A stretch of 64,000 bases of DNA from Mytilus trossulus. Lineage: Eukaryota > Mollusca > Bivalvia > Mytilida > Mytilidae. Below the pieces are notes generated by a model, which was given only the letters and a program-made list of their open reading frames with translations, was not told where the DNA came from and did not search any database. Below are positions 1-11,400 of this stretch, piece by piece (the stretch's first letter is position 1; every line of letters begins with the position of its first letter). The stretch spans positions 24,668,886-24,732,885 of the forward strand of contig NC_086374.1 in the NCBI RefSeq assembly GCF_036588685.1, written 5' to 3'. The position numbers were made by a program, and so were the translations under genes.

Positions 1-261
1 GTTAAACCCGGACACAAAATGCACAACCGCTATATTTGTCGACTTGTTTCCGGTTTTTGGATTTGAAATATTGATTAAGATTCTATAAAAGAAATAATGT
101 CATGTTTAGCTCACATGCACCATAGTGAACTTAATTGGCCATACACACATGCAATACGCATGTTAACTGATTCCAATGAGCTGTATAGTAATATCTTACT
201 ATACAAATCCTTGACTATGCCTGCAATTTAAAACAAGTAAAATATAATTTAGCTGATCTAT

Positions 262-488
262 TTATGATCTATGAAATGCAAACGTATCCGGATTGTTCCC
301 TTTGATGACCTCTCCCCTTATGAGATGTACCAGAATGGCGGTTACTATTTGTACGATACCCCCTATACCGGCTGGTACCAGGGAAAAGGGGAAATCATAA
401 TAGTGGTCTGCATTTCTGGTATGCAGGTTCTTGTTGGCGGTTAATGTTGCGGTTAAAATTCTTCCACAAGCAACCAGTATGATTAATC
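262..488 (-). CDS. Tetraspan gene exon 3 (end of helix 3, helix 4, stop)
   Basis: Acceptor with pyrimidine tract ending TTGTAG; the incoming G completes a Gly codon and the frame runs to a stop at 264-262. It finishes helix 3 (LIILVACGRIL), then a polar loop with HYYD, helix 4 (IGGIVQIVTAILVHLI) and a short tail. Confidence 0.68.
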
Positions 489-3434
489 CTACAAGAAAAA
501 GTAAATTCTGTATACTTACTATCAACTCATACCTACGGAAGCGAATTAGTCAGTGCCACTCATTTTTATGCCCCACCTACGATAGTAGAGGGGCATAATG
601 TTTTCTGGTCTGTGCGTCCGTGCGTCCGTTCGTCCGTCCGTTCGTCCGTCCGTCCGTCCGTCTGTCCCGCCTCAGGTTAAAGTTTTTGGTCAAGGTCGTT
701 TTTGATGAAGTTGAAGTCCAATCGACTTCAAACTTAGTACACATGTTGCCTATGATATGATCTTTCTAATTTTAATGCCAAATTAGAGATTTTACCCCAA
801 TTTCACGGTCCACTGAACATAGAAAATGATTATGCGAGTGGGGCATTCGTGTACTGAGGACACATTCTTGTTTATAATATTTTATATGTTATATGCGTTT
901 GTCTCATTGTCAATCAAACCACACCTCATTTTATGCACAGTATGGAAAAAGTATTAATAATGAACATTTAGTACTCATGAAATAGGTAAAAAAAACCACT
1001 TACAATAGTATTGTTAACATGATTTTGGTTCTCTTTACGACGACGACGCAATCAGTTAAAAGTGAAATCACAAAAATACTGAACTTTCGAGGAAAATCTA
1101 ATCGGAGAGTGACTCGGTCCATAATCACATGGCAAAATCAAACAACAAAACACATAAAAAACGAATGGACAAGAACTGTCACATTCTTAACTTGATACAC
1201 ACAAACATAATAAATAAAATAGTCAGACTATGAGTACAGCAGTCATCTTAGACCTGATTATAATTAATTTATGTTGAGTTTTCTCTTCCCTTAAAACAGA
1301 GACCTACCTCCAATAACAAACAATATAACGGAGGCCAGTAGTAATCTGTGTGTCCTGTTGCCTTTACGGTACACACACAGAATGATGACACCTATGGTAC
1401 AAATAACAACAGACAACATCACCTCCACTTGAAACTCTATCATCCAAAAAACTGTTCTACAATAAATTAAAAATGATATTTCACTCACACTGTTGCATAT
1501 TTTACGAATATCATTAATCATTCTAAATTTTGAGAACCATTTGTTTGCATATGTATTGACAATGTAAAATCTTACAATCATTTTCTTATATACTTTATGT
1601 GCTACACGACTCGTGCGCTTAGATCATGTAAATAAAGGAATCGCACAAGATAACCACAGCAAGGTGTATTTACAATATACTGGACACAGAAATTTTATGC
1701 ATTGTAAACAAATGTGTAGGGCCAACTTTCTATGAAAGTTTGCCAAAATGTATTTAAATCTACTTTTCACAGCTTCAGACTGTTGCTGTAACTCGTTTTG
1801 TAATTCTATTATTACAAATTTTGAGATTTGTTTTTATAAAATACTCTATAATGAACTGTATTAACTAATATCGCTATGACAATAAATCTATTTCGAATTA
1901 TAAAAAGAATTTTATACTTGATGTATTAAAATACTTATCCCGAGTAATATAACATGCTCAAAACAATACGGGTCGTCAAAGCAATTCAGAGGTATTATTT
2001 GTTTTGTAATGATAATTATGTTATCCTTTTCTTATTTCAATTTCCATACAATAGGTCAAAAGTGAGATTTTTCTGGGAGTGACCTGCGACCATTAGCTTC
2101 ACCTCCCCATTTTAACTCTTCATACGCAGTTCATTGGCTACAATAACTTGTGTTTTAACGGGGGTTTCTGGAATAAAAAGTATTGATTATTTCATAGATC
2201 ACCCCACAGCTGCATTATATATATGTCATGGTCGCCATTTTGGATTTTTTTAACAGAGCAAATCAGTTAAAAGAGAAGAAAGAAATGTATCCCAATAATG
2301 GTTTCATCTGCCATAATGTATCAATCGGTCTATTTCATTTAGCTTATTAGCCAGGAAATGGATTGCCATAAATTAGTGTTACATTTATTTTAACTAAAGT
2401 GGCATAAAAAATCTTGATCAGGTTTTTTTTAACACTATAGTTCTGTAGATGAACAGTTGATATCTTTCTATTTGGAGAAAATGTACAAACGGCGAAATCA
2501 TTGTTATTGATTATTTAAACCTAAAAACAATCTAAACGAGAGAACTAAAGGCCTTATTTCTGTACAAAATAATGAATCGAAAAACAAATATGTTACACAG
2601 CAACAAACAACAAAGATACACACAGAATGTGGTAGGGTTTGACTAGATAGATTTTGACAAGGCCTACCATAATAAAATTAACGGTACCAATTTTCTTGCA
2701 CCAGATGCGCATTTCGACAATTCATGTCTCTTCAGTGATGCTCGTGGCCAAAATATTTGAAACCCAAAGCTTATATAAATGATGAAGAGCTATAATCCAA
2801 AAGGTCCAAAAAGTATAGCCAAATCCGTGAAAGGAATCAGAGCTTTGCATGAGGGAGATACATTCCTTAATTTATAATAATTTCTAATATTTCGTAACAG
2901 CAAATTTAAATAACACAAAAAAATCCGTATTTTCATGCCAGTACCGAAGTACTGGCTACTGTGCTGGTGATACCCTCGGGGACTAATAGTCCACCAGCAG
3001 AGGCATCGACCCAGTGGTAGTAATAAATCAAATGGTCAATATTTCATACATTTTTCTTACATTTGATAAAAAAAAAACATTCAATGTAAAAACTCAATTC
3101 AAAGCTGTATACTTTTGAAACATAAAATAGTACAACATAAGAAAACAGAAAAAAAATCAGTTGAAAAAGGCTTAAATTTTTGTGGATTGGTTGTGACAAA
3201 GTAAGGAATCAAAATGGTTACTTACGAACTTTGTCTGTTATTGTACTGGTATATTTCATAATAAGTTGATATTTGACACGATGTTGAACATGTTAATCCA
3301 TAAAATAAGCTAAAATAAAGACGATGAGTGACAGAAGGGTACTCCACGACAAACCATCCAGGTATAAATGCTGCAATTGCTATGAAAATAGCAGCACATA
3401 TGCCTAGTACTAACGGTATCGCACTGTTAATCAT
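262..3434 (-). CDS. Small four-transmembrane protein, claudin/PMP22-like in shape (3 exons)
   Basis: Assembled from exons 3434-3226, 1456-1308 and 488-262 on the minus strand; lengths 209, 149 and 227 nt give 195 codons including the stop (194 aa), and all phases agree (2, then 1). The product is almost entirely membrane helices: helix 1 near residues 5-30, an extracellular loop containing GLTCSTSC, helix 2 near 75-95, helix 3 across the exon 2/3 junction, and helix 4 in the last third. Four helices with a first loop bearing two close cysteines recalls the claudin/PMP22 superfamily, but the Trp of the GLW-C-C signature is replaced by Thr. It could equally be a mollusc-specific tetraspan. Function unknown; a membrane or junction role is only inferred. 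It is transcribed away from the lectin receptor. Confidence 0.7.
569..873. repeat. Mytilid interspersed repeat with CCGT minisatellite
   Basis: Starts with a short hairpin (gcccc...ggggc), runs through a CCGT/TCCG minisatellite at about 606-662, and ends at 'ggacacattcttg'. Further copies lie at 29705-29979 and 57041-57527. It sits in intron 2 of the tetraspan gene; the rest of that intron (874-1055) shows nothing recognisable. Confidence 0.8.
1060..1202 (+). repeat. Interspersed repeat of the 'tactgaactccgag' family, copy 1
   Basis: Shares with the other copies the order: 'atcacaaaaatactgaact', a 'ggcaaaatcaaa' block, 'aacgaatgga', and 'aactgtca' near the end. Other copies or fragments: 14066-14118, 20245-20287, 22790-22870, 32790-32890, 33405-33635, 43222-43440, 44338-44478, and 54800-54936 inverted. 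Class unknown. Confidence 0.75.
1308..1456 (-). CDS. Tetraspan gene exon 2 (helix 2 and start of helix 3)
   Basis: Acceptor TTGTAG, donor GTAGGTC; enters in phase 2 and leaves in phase 1. It encodes a helix around VEVMLSVVICTIGV, a short basic turn (RKGNRTH), and the beginning of helix 3 (LLLASVILFVIG). Confidence 0.68.
1457..2519. other. Tetraspan intron 1, distal part: nothing recognised
   Basis: AT-rich sequence between exon 2 and the repeat cluster beginning near 2520. I see no coding exon, RNA gene or clear repeat in it. Confidence 0.5.
2520..2640 (+). repeat. Fragment of the 'gatgtggtatgatt' interspersed family
   Basis: Matches the middle of the longer copy at 27287-27705 ('aacgagagaactaa', 'acaaatatgttacacagc', 'cagaatgtgg'). 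A second fragment of the same family ('agtacaacataag...cagttgaaaaaggctt') lies at 3125-3180. Confidence 0.6.
2698..2741 (-). ncRNA. Type I hammerhead ribozyme, complete core
   Basis: On the minus strand: stem I strand GCATCA, core CTGAAGA, stem II GACA-tgaat-TGTC, core GAA, stem III ATGCGCAT, cleavage-site C17, stem I strand TGGTGC. All invariant hammerhead positions are present (C3, U4, G5, A6, G8, A9, G12, A13, A14, A15.1-U16.1, H17). Stem I pairs over 6 bp with one G-U. Stem III is a self-complementary 8-mer with no loop, as in minimal hammerheads that work best as dimers. Confidence 0.8.
2940..3020. other. Structured module shared by hammerhead elements
   Basis: Holds nested complementary segments: an outer ACTGG/CCAGT-type pairing, an inner CTGG/CCAG pairing and a hairpin (GGAC-taata-GTCC here; GGGG...CCCC in the copy at 10783-10855). 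The block 'gataccctcgggg' and the block 'atcgacccagtgg' are conserved between copies. Confidence 0.5.
3025..3127 (+). repeat. Left arm of a 103-bp near-perfect inverted repeat
   Basis: Reverse complement of 4459-4561 with one mismatch that I can find; even the run of ten A/T matches in length. The 1331-bp spacer contains tetraspan exon 1 and its upstream region. Confidence 0.85.
3226..3434 (-). CDS. Tetraspan gene exon 1 (start codon, helix 1, first loop)
   Basis: ATG at 3434-3432. The frame is open to a GTAAGT donor (3225-3220 on the minus strand) and ends in phase 2. It encodes a hydrophobic helix rich in Ile/Ala followed by GWFVVEY and a loop with two cysteines. The start is the first Met of the open frame and directly precedes the helix. 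Confidence 0.68.
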
Positions 3435-3739
3435 AATTTAACCAAATAAAGATTGAACGTAGTAAATATCTTAATATTTAATTCATCTAATTATAAGTGT
3501 GTCTTTTGAGTTTCCGGATTTTTTCACCCTTTTCCTGTTTACAAGTGTTTTCTTATTTACACATTTTGCATACAGTATATTAACATTAAATACATTTATT
3601 TTATAAATTAAAATCTTATTATGTAATTAAATCTTAAATAGGACTGCATTACATTTACCAACCAAACCATTACTTTTCTCTTGGAAAATGTATAAAACTC
3701 ATCTATATATGCAATATTGTCATTATTCAATGACTAAAT

Positions 3740-3900
3740 TTTGTATATACGCCAGACGCGCATTTCGTCTACAAAAGACTCATCACCGACGTTCGAATCC
3801 AAAAAAGTTAAAAGGCCAAATAAAGTACGAAGTTGAAGAGCATTGAGACCAAAATTCCTAAAAGTTTTGCCAAATACAGCTAAGGAAATCTATCATCTTT
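3740..3900 (-). repeat. Hammerhead-family repeat, ribozyme mutated at C3
   Basis: On the minus strand, 3792-3749 has intact stem II (GTC...GAC), GAA, stem III and stem I, but the first core segment reads GTGATGA instead of CTGATGA. Loss of C3 should abolish cleavage. The rest matches the family body. Confidence 0.7.
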
Positions 3901-4458
3901 GATTCTAGTCAGGTTTTCTTTCTTTGTGACTGTGTGTATAAATAATAGTGAACATCATTGAGTTACACTTCAAGAAAAGATATAAAGTATATCTATGACA
4001 GTATGTAACACACACAGTTTGATATAAAAACACTGATAATATACATAATATATATATACTTATTGTGTCAAGAGTCAATTAATGATACTATTTATTAAAA
4101 CGCATTTGGTCTTGTAGACCCAAATCTATGTGTTAACAAATGTGCCGACTGTTTACACTATATTTAAATGGCCTTTCACCACAACTCCTACTTAGTACTG
4201 TTATAGACAAAAGGTTCCGTGGTAGATTTTAGCTTAAACACATGACAAAGAATCGTAAAGTTGCCCAAAATCAAACAAAATGTCCACTGCAAAGATTAAT
4301 TAAAATTGATCCGTATACACGAACTGACCACATGGTTTCTAAAATGACATGGATGCAGATCTTCATTTTAGACACGACTGTGGTTACAATTAATAACAAC
4401 AATAAACTGTATATTATACGATAATGCATGCCTGAAAACATTTTTTTTAAACGTTTTT

Positions 4459-4561
4459 TTTTATGTTTCAAAAGTATACAGCTTTGAATTGAGTTTTTAC
4501 ATTGAATGTTTTTTTTTTATCAAATGTAAGAAAAATGTATGAGATATTGACCATTTGATTT
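4459..4561 (-). repeat. Right arm of the 103-bp inverted repeat
   Basis: Partner of 3025-3127. Sequence similarity stops sharply at both arm ends. Confidence 0.85.
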
Positions 4562-5393
4562 ACATATTTTACAAGCAATATGAATTATAACTGTCAACCA
4601 AAAAGTGACTCAATCACACTTAGACAAATGTCTCTTGTGAATTTCTATTCACAAAAATATGTTCAGCGATAGAGTTTGTGAGAACATTACAACAGACTAT
4701 TCGTATTATTTACCCTTTTTAAAACATTTACCACCATTCAAAACGCAATGACCAACATACTCTTTTTGTTGGTTTAACATGTACAATATCTTAATGTTGC
4801 TTTTTTTATTTTATTTTTAAATAATGATTCTGTTTTTTTCGATACAAAGATCTTCATTGATACTGCATTTCATAAGAGATTAATGTTCTACAAGTTGAGA
4901 TGTATGTGTGCCGATGAAAGGGACTAAAAAGTATGCACTAGTTTACTTTGTGCATCACAATCTGATTTATATCTGTAGTGATTGACATATCTATATCAAA
5001 GTTTGTTCGATCATATACCCTGTAATCGTACCCATTTGTGTATATTACATATCAGTTTAATCCATTTTATGAACCGAGGTGCTTCAGGGGAGAACGTCTC
5101 TATATTTTATTTTTCTCTAATTTAATTAAATAAAACACTATTTAGCAACTCAATCAAAAAGAGTACCATATTTGAAGTTTTCTGGTTAAAAGATATTTGA
5201 AATCTAATTGGATACCCGCTTGGATATTTGTACAAATTTTGAAGAATATTAAGGCATACGTTTTATACATTATTTCGTAGATATCTATAATTTACCAGCA
5301 GTTTACCTTCAAGATACCCCAATTATCATTATTATTGTTAGCCCCTTATTTTCTCATTTACTGTCCTTAAGTGTGTTCATTGACTATGGTGTA

Positions 5394-5454
5394 ATGTGTT
5401 TCATCAACTGTTTACGGGTTTTTATTAGCATATGTCTTATCATTGGAATCTCAG
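5394..5454 (+). CDS. Receptor exon 1: signal peptide
   Basis: ATG at 5394 opens a 20-residue hydrophobic leader (MCFINCLRVF, then ISICLIIGIS) ending at donor TCAG|GTAAGA in phase 1, which matches exon 2. A two-codon upstream ORF (ATG GTG TAA) overlaps the start by one base. Any 5' non-coding exon is not visible. Confidence 0.78.
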
Positions 5455-8400
5455 GTAAGATAACGTATTTCTCTTTTGATGTTACATGCTTTTCCCCTTT
5501 GTCATGCACAAAATAATGGGGAGGGGGAGAGGGTTTGTACTCGCTTTCCTCACAATCACGAAATTTGGTTCACATTACATGAAACATCAGTGAAAAAAAA
5601 GGTTCATTAATACCTTTGCTTGTATGGCATTTTGGTGACTTTTAATGCTTCAATTCTTGTAAAGAACAAACAGAAAACGAACAAAGGAACGAATTATTAA
5701 TTCTAAAGATAATTCTATTTAAGAAGAACAAAAAAGAAAGTATCACATTTTAATAAGGCAGCAACCCAACATCACAGCATGAGACTAAAAAAACAAAATA
5801 TGTCAAATTCAAATGATTTCTCAATCGGAATAGTGTGGTTGAATATCAATTATACAGTGATTAATTGATTGGTAACTACTTAACACCAGTCAGTAAATGT
5901 TGCATGCATTTTCATGAAAATAATGTTACGAACAAGAAATATACTAGGTTTTTGACCGACAAGCTGAGTCTAATTTTTAAAAGTGCTATCTTACATGACT
6001 CATATCTCGACTTTCATCCAGAAAATGACAATTAGGGTTGGTTGAGTGACTTCAAAATAATTGACTCAGCTTTCCAATTGTGAATTGTTCATTTCTGTGT
6101 AGCAACCTTCCAGTAGCGTCTGCAAATGGAGTACTGTGTCTTCCAGTTTATACGATACTCTTGGGCCTGCGTTTTCTGCCATGATTTATATAATGAATGG
6201 TTCCTACTTATAAGGGCTTGTATGCTGTAATTGAAATTATTCATTGAAAGTTTTCTGTAATCACGAGTTGGTTGACCATTATGAAATATCTTGTTCGAAA
6301 AATGACCACGGATGTGTTTTAATTGTCGTAGCTCCATTCACTTTCTCTTTTCCTCCACTGTAAAAGTTCTAAACGAGATATATCAAGACAGATGCAATTC
6401 ATCGCACCTTTATTGCTCCATTGGCTTCTCCCTGTTTCTCATACAGTTCCCATTTCTTCCTTATTTAAATCCCCTCGGCTTCTTCATAGTTCTTTATTCA
6501 AGAAGATAATAAATGTTACGTGACAAATATTCTCGAGAAATTTCATTTTACAAGAAAAATATATATATGAAGTTTGATAAGGAATGCTATTTTGCACTGG
6601 ATAAAGTCAGCGCATATATATATATGTATATACCGTAATGCTGGTTTAACACTATGACTCTCTTTCAGAATTAGGTGGTAGCATTACACTGTATCCGAAT
6701 GACCTCTCAAGATTACCATGTAAAAATGTACAATCTATGCAGTGAAAGTTTCAGCAATTTTCTTTTTATTGATTGATATATCTGTATGTCTTCCGTTTAA
6801 AGTATTCAGATTGTGTTGATCTATTTTGCAAGTACTTTTTTAATTGTCATTTAAAACAAATGTTTTTTTGATATTACTGTGAGTTTAACATAACTGATTT
6901 GATATTATTCAGTGACTGATATTTAAATAAATATTCATATCATACACATATACGAACTATCATATCCTTTTAGAAATTGACCTTTTGGTTGAATTTTTAA
7001 TCTCATTTTTACTGACTAAATTGCATCAATATGATTGTTACATCTTGTTTTGTAGTGAATTTTCTTTTTCTTTATTTTAGGTCTAAGATGTCCCCTATAC
7101 TGGCAATTACAGAATGGCGATTCCTGTTACCGGTTTAGATTTAGAAATTTGTTATCATGGGGGGCTGCGGAAGCATGGTGTCAATCTCAAAACGCACATC
7201 TAGTCAAATTAGAAACTGCCACGGAAAGGGTAATGTCACACAACATAATAACTTAATCTTGAATGACTTTATTTCTAGTCAAGTAAGAAACGACCACGGA
7301 ATTCCTTTAAAAAAAAGTGATTAAACAAGGATACTGGTTGAAGTGACAAGTGGACAGTTTGACATAATTATGTCTATTTATTGAGTTCAATATTTCTGGT
7401 CTTTGTTTAAAATTTTGTTCCTATATTTTGAAGCTTAGTTTCACATCCCTTTTTACTGAACTAGTACATATTTTTGTTCAGTTTAGTTTAAACAGTATTT
7501 TATTTGAACAAATTGAATTGGATTGAGCAAGAGGCATTGCCAATGTTAGCCCTTCACAAAACAAGGTACAATATATTACACTCAAACAAAGCAACGCATA
7601 CACAAACATAATTGGCAATATAGAATTGATTTTTCAAAAATATTTCTTAGCTGAATGATTCTTCAAATAGTTAACTCAGATAAAAAGCATGTCTATTTTA
7701 AGAATGCTTCTAATCGTTAACTCAGAAAAAGAAAAAAAAGAAGAAAAAAATAGATATAAAAGTTTTTATATTCTGAGTACTAAAAAAAAGTAATAAACTC
7801 CTACATTGAGTTAGAGGCCGTGCATTAAATTAAAAAGTCTCCAGTGAGCAATATGATAGGTTAAATAACTAATTTTTCAAAACAATTTGTTTTATACCTT
7901 GTACTTATTTGACTTAGCAATGTCTTTTATCATCTGTTAATTTGATGGATGCTCCCAGTTCTAGCTGGATATTTATTACAATGTAAACCTTTTAGGGCAT
8001 AAAGATAGGAGAGCATCTTGCTGTTTTTTTATAATAATAAAAAAATACATTCTGTTATTCTTGAAGAACAAAATTTAGTAAAAATAACTAAATTTACAGA
8101 AACACATATATCACAACACAAATAAACATAAGCATTTTGTTATAAACGAGGTCGACTATACTATATGGGGATTTTGTCATTGTTAAAGGCTTGCGATTGC
8201 ATATTACTGCTTCCATCCACTTCTTTTTAACTTAAATGAATTGTTTATTGCCAATCATGTATACCAAATCTCTTTATTTTTATATAAACAATTACCATAA
8301 GCAAATAAACATACACACAATTATTGAAAATACTCAAGTTATTATGTCCAGTCTATGAATACAATTGCAAATGCGGACCTTGGTGGCCAAATTCTAAGTA

Positions 8401-11400
8401 GTTCTAATACTGTTATCACTAGCCAGTCAGTCAACACTGAGGTTGTTTGTGCACACGACTCCAATCTTTTTTGACTAGGATTGTCAGTTTTCCTATCGAA
8501 GGTTGGTGGTTTTCTCAGGAAATAGCCTAAAGCGCTTAAAAGTGGCGTTAAAACACCAACACAATCAATCAACTGCAATTGCTTTTATCGAATCGGTTTA
8601 TTTATTTCAGGACTGGGTAGCAGGCAATTTACTGAAAGTACAACAAAATAGTATACGCAACAACACCAGTATTACATCATTTTGGACTGGGTTGAATAAC
8701 AATGGAACCTCAGGTGGAAACTTTGTATGGGCAGACGGATCGGCAGTCGATCCTACAGTAGTGTTAGTTAATTTTAGAAAACCTGATGCTTAAGGTGATA
8801 CCTAACACTACAGGGAGATAACTCTGTAAAACCAGCTAAACGTTTTAATTACTTTCTGTTGTAAATAGAATATTAAGCTTCCCAATGATCAAAATTAGTG
8901 TTTGTCAAACTGCTATATAACCAGTGTAATTTTTCTGATAAAATGGTTGGTTCAAATTTTTTGAACTTTTTGTATTTTTGTCAAAGGGTCGAAGCAAATA
9001 CTTTGTCAAAATTTTATGAAAATTAAACGAGCCAAATTAATTTTAGTGAAAGTGTTGGGTACCACCTTAATTTCTAAAAAATGTTGGGTTTTTTTTGGTT
9101 TTTTTTCGATATGTGCTACAATCAAACATTTATGACTTGGTCATCTGTTAAGAAAGTCAAAAACATTAGCCTTAGGGGAAAATTTTGCCTTTGATCTATC
9201 TGTCGATGAAATTAGAAGTTTACTGAAGTCCTACTATACATCCTGGTCGTTAAGATCACGTGTTTTAAGCTATGATTAATATGATATATGTTATACAAGT
9301 GGTGAATCTGAATATGCACGTAAAAATGCAAAAAAATAGATTTTTTCAAAGGGATGTGGGTTGTTCATGTATCAATAATATAGCACTTTGAGCAAAAACA
9401 ACCAATTGTTGTCCCTGACCTCGTATTAAAGTAAACGGGGATATAAATTTCGTAACGCAATGTATTCTTAGATAAAAAAAAAAAAAAAACAAACCCGAAC
9501 CTTTTCATGCCTATTGAGTTTGCAACAATGATTTTGCATAGGAAGGTTTTCACTATACACATTGTTGCTTTGAATAACTTCCTTTGTATTGTTTTACCTT
9601 TTCGATTGTTAGGTGTTTTTCTTTCGTTTCACCTCCCACCAATCCCCCCCAAAAAAAACCCAATATTATGCCATCTTTATATAAAATTTGTTTCAGGAAA
9701 GGACAGTCTATTGTTATATCTGCACAACGAGGAAGATGTGTAAAATTTGTAAACAACAAATTGACGAATGTCAAATGTGCAGAATCAAACGGTTACATTT
9801 GCGAGCGACATATTGGTATGTGAAAGTTTATATGTATTGTGTACTGTTTGTTAAATCTGTATTCAAGATAATATTTAAAGTTTAAAAGTCAAATAGTACT
9901 ATACATAAGAAGACAGACACGGAGGGATTTTGTTTTAAAAAGAGGGAGGAAAGATACCAAAGGGACAGTCAAACTCATATATCTTAAACAAAAAGACAAA
10001 CAATAGTAGACATGACACAACATAGAAAACTAAAGAATAAACAACACGAACCCAACCAAAAACTAGGGGTGATCTCAGGTAAAATCGAGATACCGATTTG
10101 GTTGTTTTTTAGCACAAAAACGAATATCTATAAATTATTGTAAGTATAAAGCAATTTATGTTTGACAGTGTTTTTTGACAAAAAAGTTCCCTTGTTAAAT
10201 TTCAAATAAGCATATAATTTCACATGCTGTGTAATTGTGTTTAATTTGTATATTTACGAAAGAATATATATAGGCCTTCTAGCAAACTTTTTGGATAACA
10301 TTGACATAGACGGTAACTGATACTGTATGCACATAAATTACTCGCAAAACGAAATCAGATATATTTTAATATCACCAATCATGTTTAATATTGTGGAAAA
10401 AAGTCACATATTTTACAAACCACCATTATTCTACTTAGGAGATATTGACTCCATTCCTTTCGTTGTTTAAAACTTTTCTAGTAAATTCTTTCTTAAATAT
10501 GCAAATAAACTAGGATTACATTTTTGTATTTACATCAGACGCTTTTCGTATACAAAAATCTCATCAGTGACTCTCGAATCCCAAAAAGTTGGAAAGGCCA
10601 AAAAAACTACAAGTTTGAAGAGCATTGAGGACCCAAATTCCTAAAGTTTTGCCAAATGCAGCTAAGGTAAAATATTCATGAGGTAGAAAAACCGTAGTAT
10701 TTCAAAAAATCAAAAGTTTTGTAAACAGTTAATTTATAAATATGACCATATCGATGATAATTCACGTCAACATTGAAGTGCTGTCTTCTGGGCTGGTGAT
10801 ACCCTCGGGGAAACAAAACCCCAACCAGCAGTGTAATCGACCCAGTGGTTGTAAAAAAATTCATCATAGATACTAGGATTAAATTTTGTATTTACGCCAG
10901 ACGCGCATATCGTCTACAAAAGACCCATTAGTGATAGTCGAATCGAAAAAAGTTAAAAATGCCAAATAAAGTACAAAGTTCGAAATAATTACAAATCATG
11001 CGAATAGATACTTTTATTGTGAATTAAAAAAAAAAAATAAGTAGCGTACCCTGTTATTACAGGTTTATGTCAGGTGTTAAAAAATATCAATAAAAACAAT
11101 GTTTCTTATATTGTAATATAGGTTTTGTATACTGTTGTTTTGTCTTTTTCGTGTTTTTTTTTTAACATGGCGTTGTCAATTTGTTTTCGATTTATGAGTG
11201 AGAATGTCTCTTTGATATATTTTGCTTCTCATTTATACTTGTAACAGGTACAATTACATTTTGGAAAATACAACTGTGAAAATAGAGTGGTTATTTCAAT
11301 ACAGCATTTTTTATATAAAGAAATTGATATCATCATGTGTATATAGATAGCATGAGTGACACTTGGATCAGTATATGTAACAGGACGAATAAACTATATG

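Larger units (their letters stand above)
2690..3022 (-). mobile_element. Short hammerhead-ribozyme element (retrozyme-like), copy with intact core
   Basis: A non-coding element of about 330 bp. Read on the minus strand it begins with a highly structured module (about 3018-2943) and ends with a hammerhead motif (2741-2698). The same arrangement recurs at 10517-10866, so these parts form one unit. Short, non-coding, hammerhead-bearing repeats match the known type called retrozymes, or the pseudo-LTRs of Penelope-like elements; which applies here is not settled by the sequence. It lies in intron 1 of the tetraspan gene, on that gene's sense strand. Confidence 0.65.
3435..5393. other. Intergenic region between divergent tetraspan and receptor genes
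   Basis: Starts at the two start codons, which point away from each other. It holds a degenerate hammerhead repeat (3740-3900), the right arm of the inverted repeat (4459-4561) and otherwise AT-rich sequence. Promoters for both genes should lie here, but I see no clear core elements. Confidence 0.6.

Noticed and set aside
569..700. CRISPR-like regular repeats (CCGTCCGT)
   Set aside because: Simple minisatellite inside a eukaryotic interspersed repeat; no spacers and no cas genes.
8611..8793. Exon 3 of the receptor ending in a genuine stop (truncated lectin)
   Set aside because: The stop is formed at a MITE target site, and a phase-matching donor lies 28 bases earlier with a good downstream CTLD exon.
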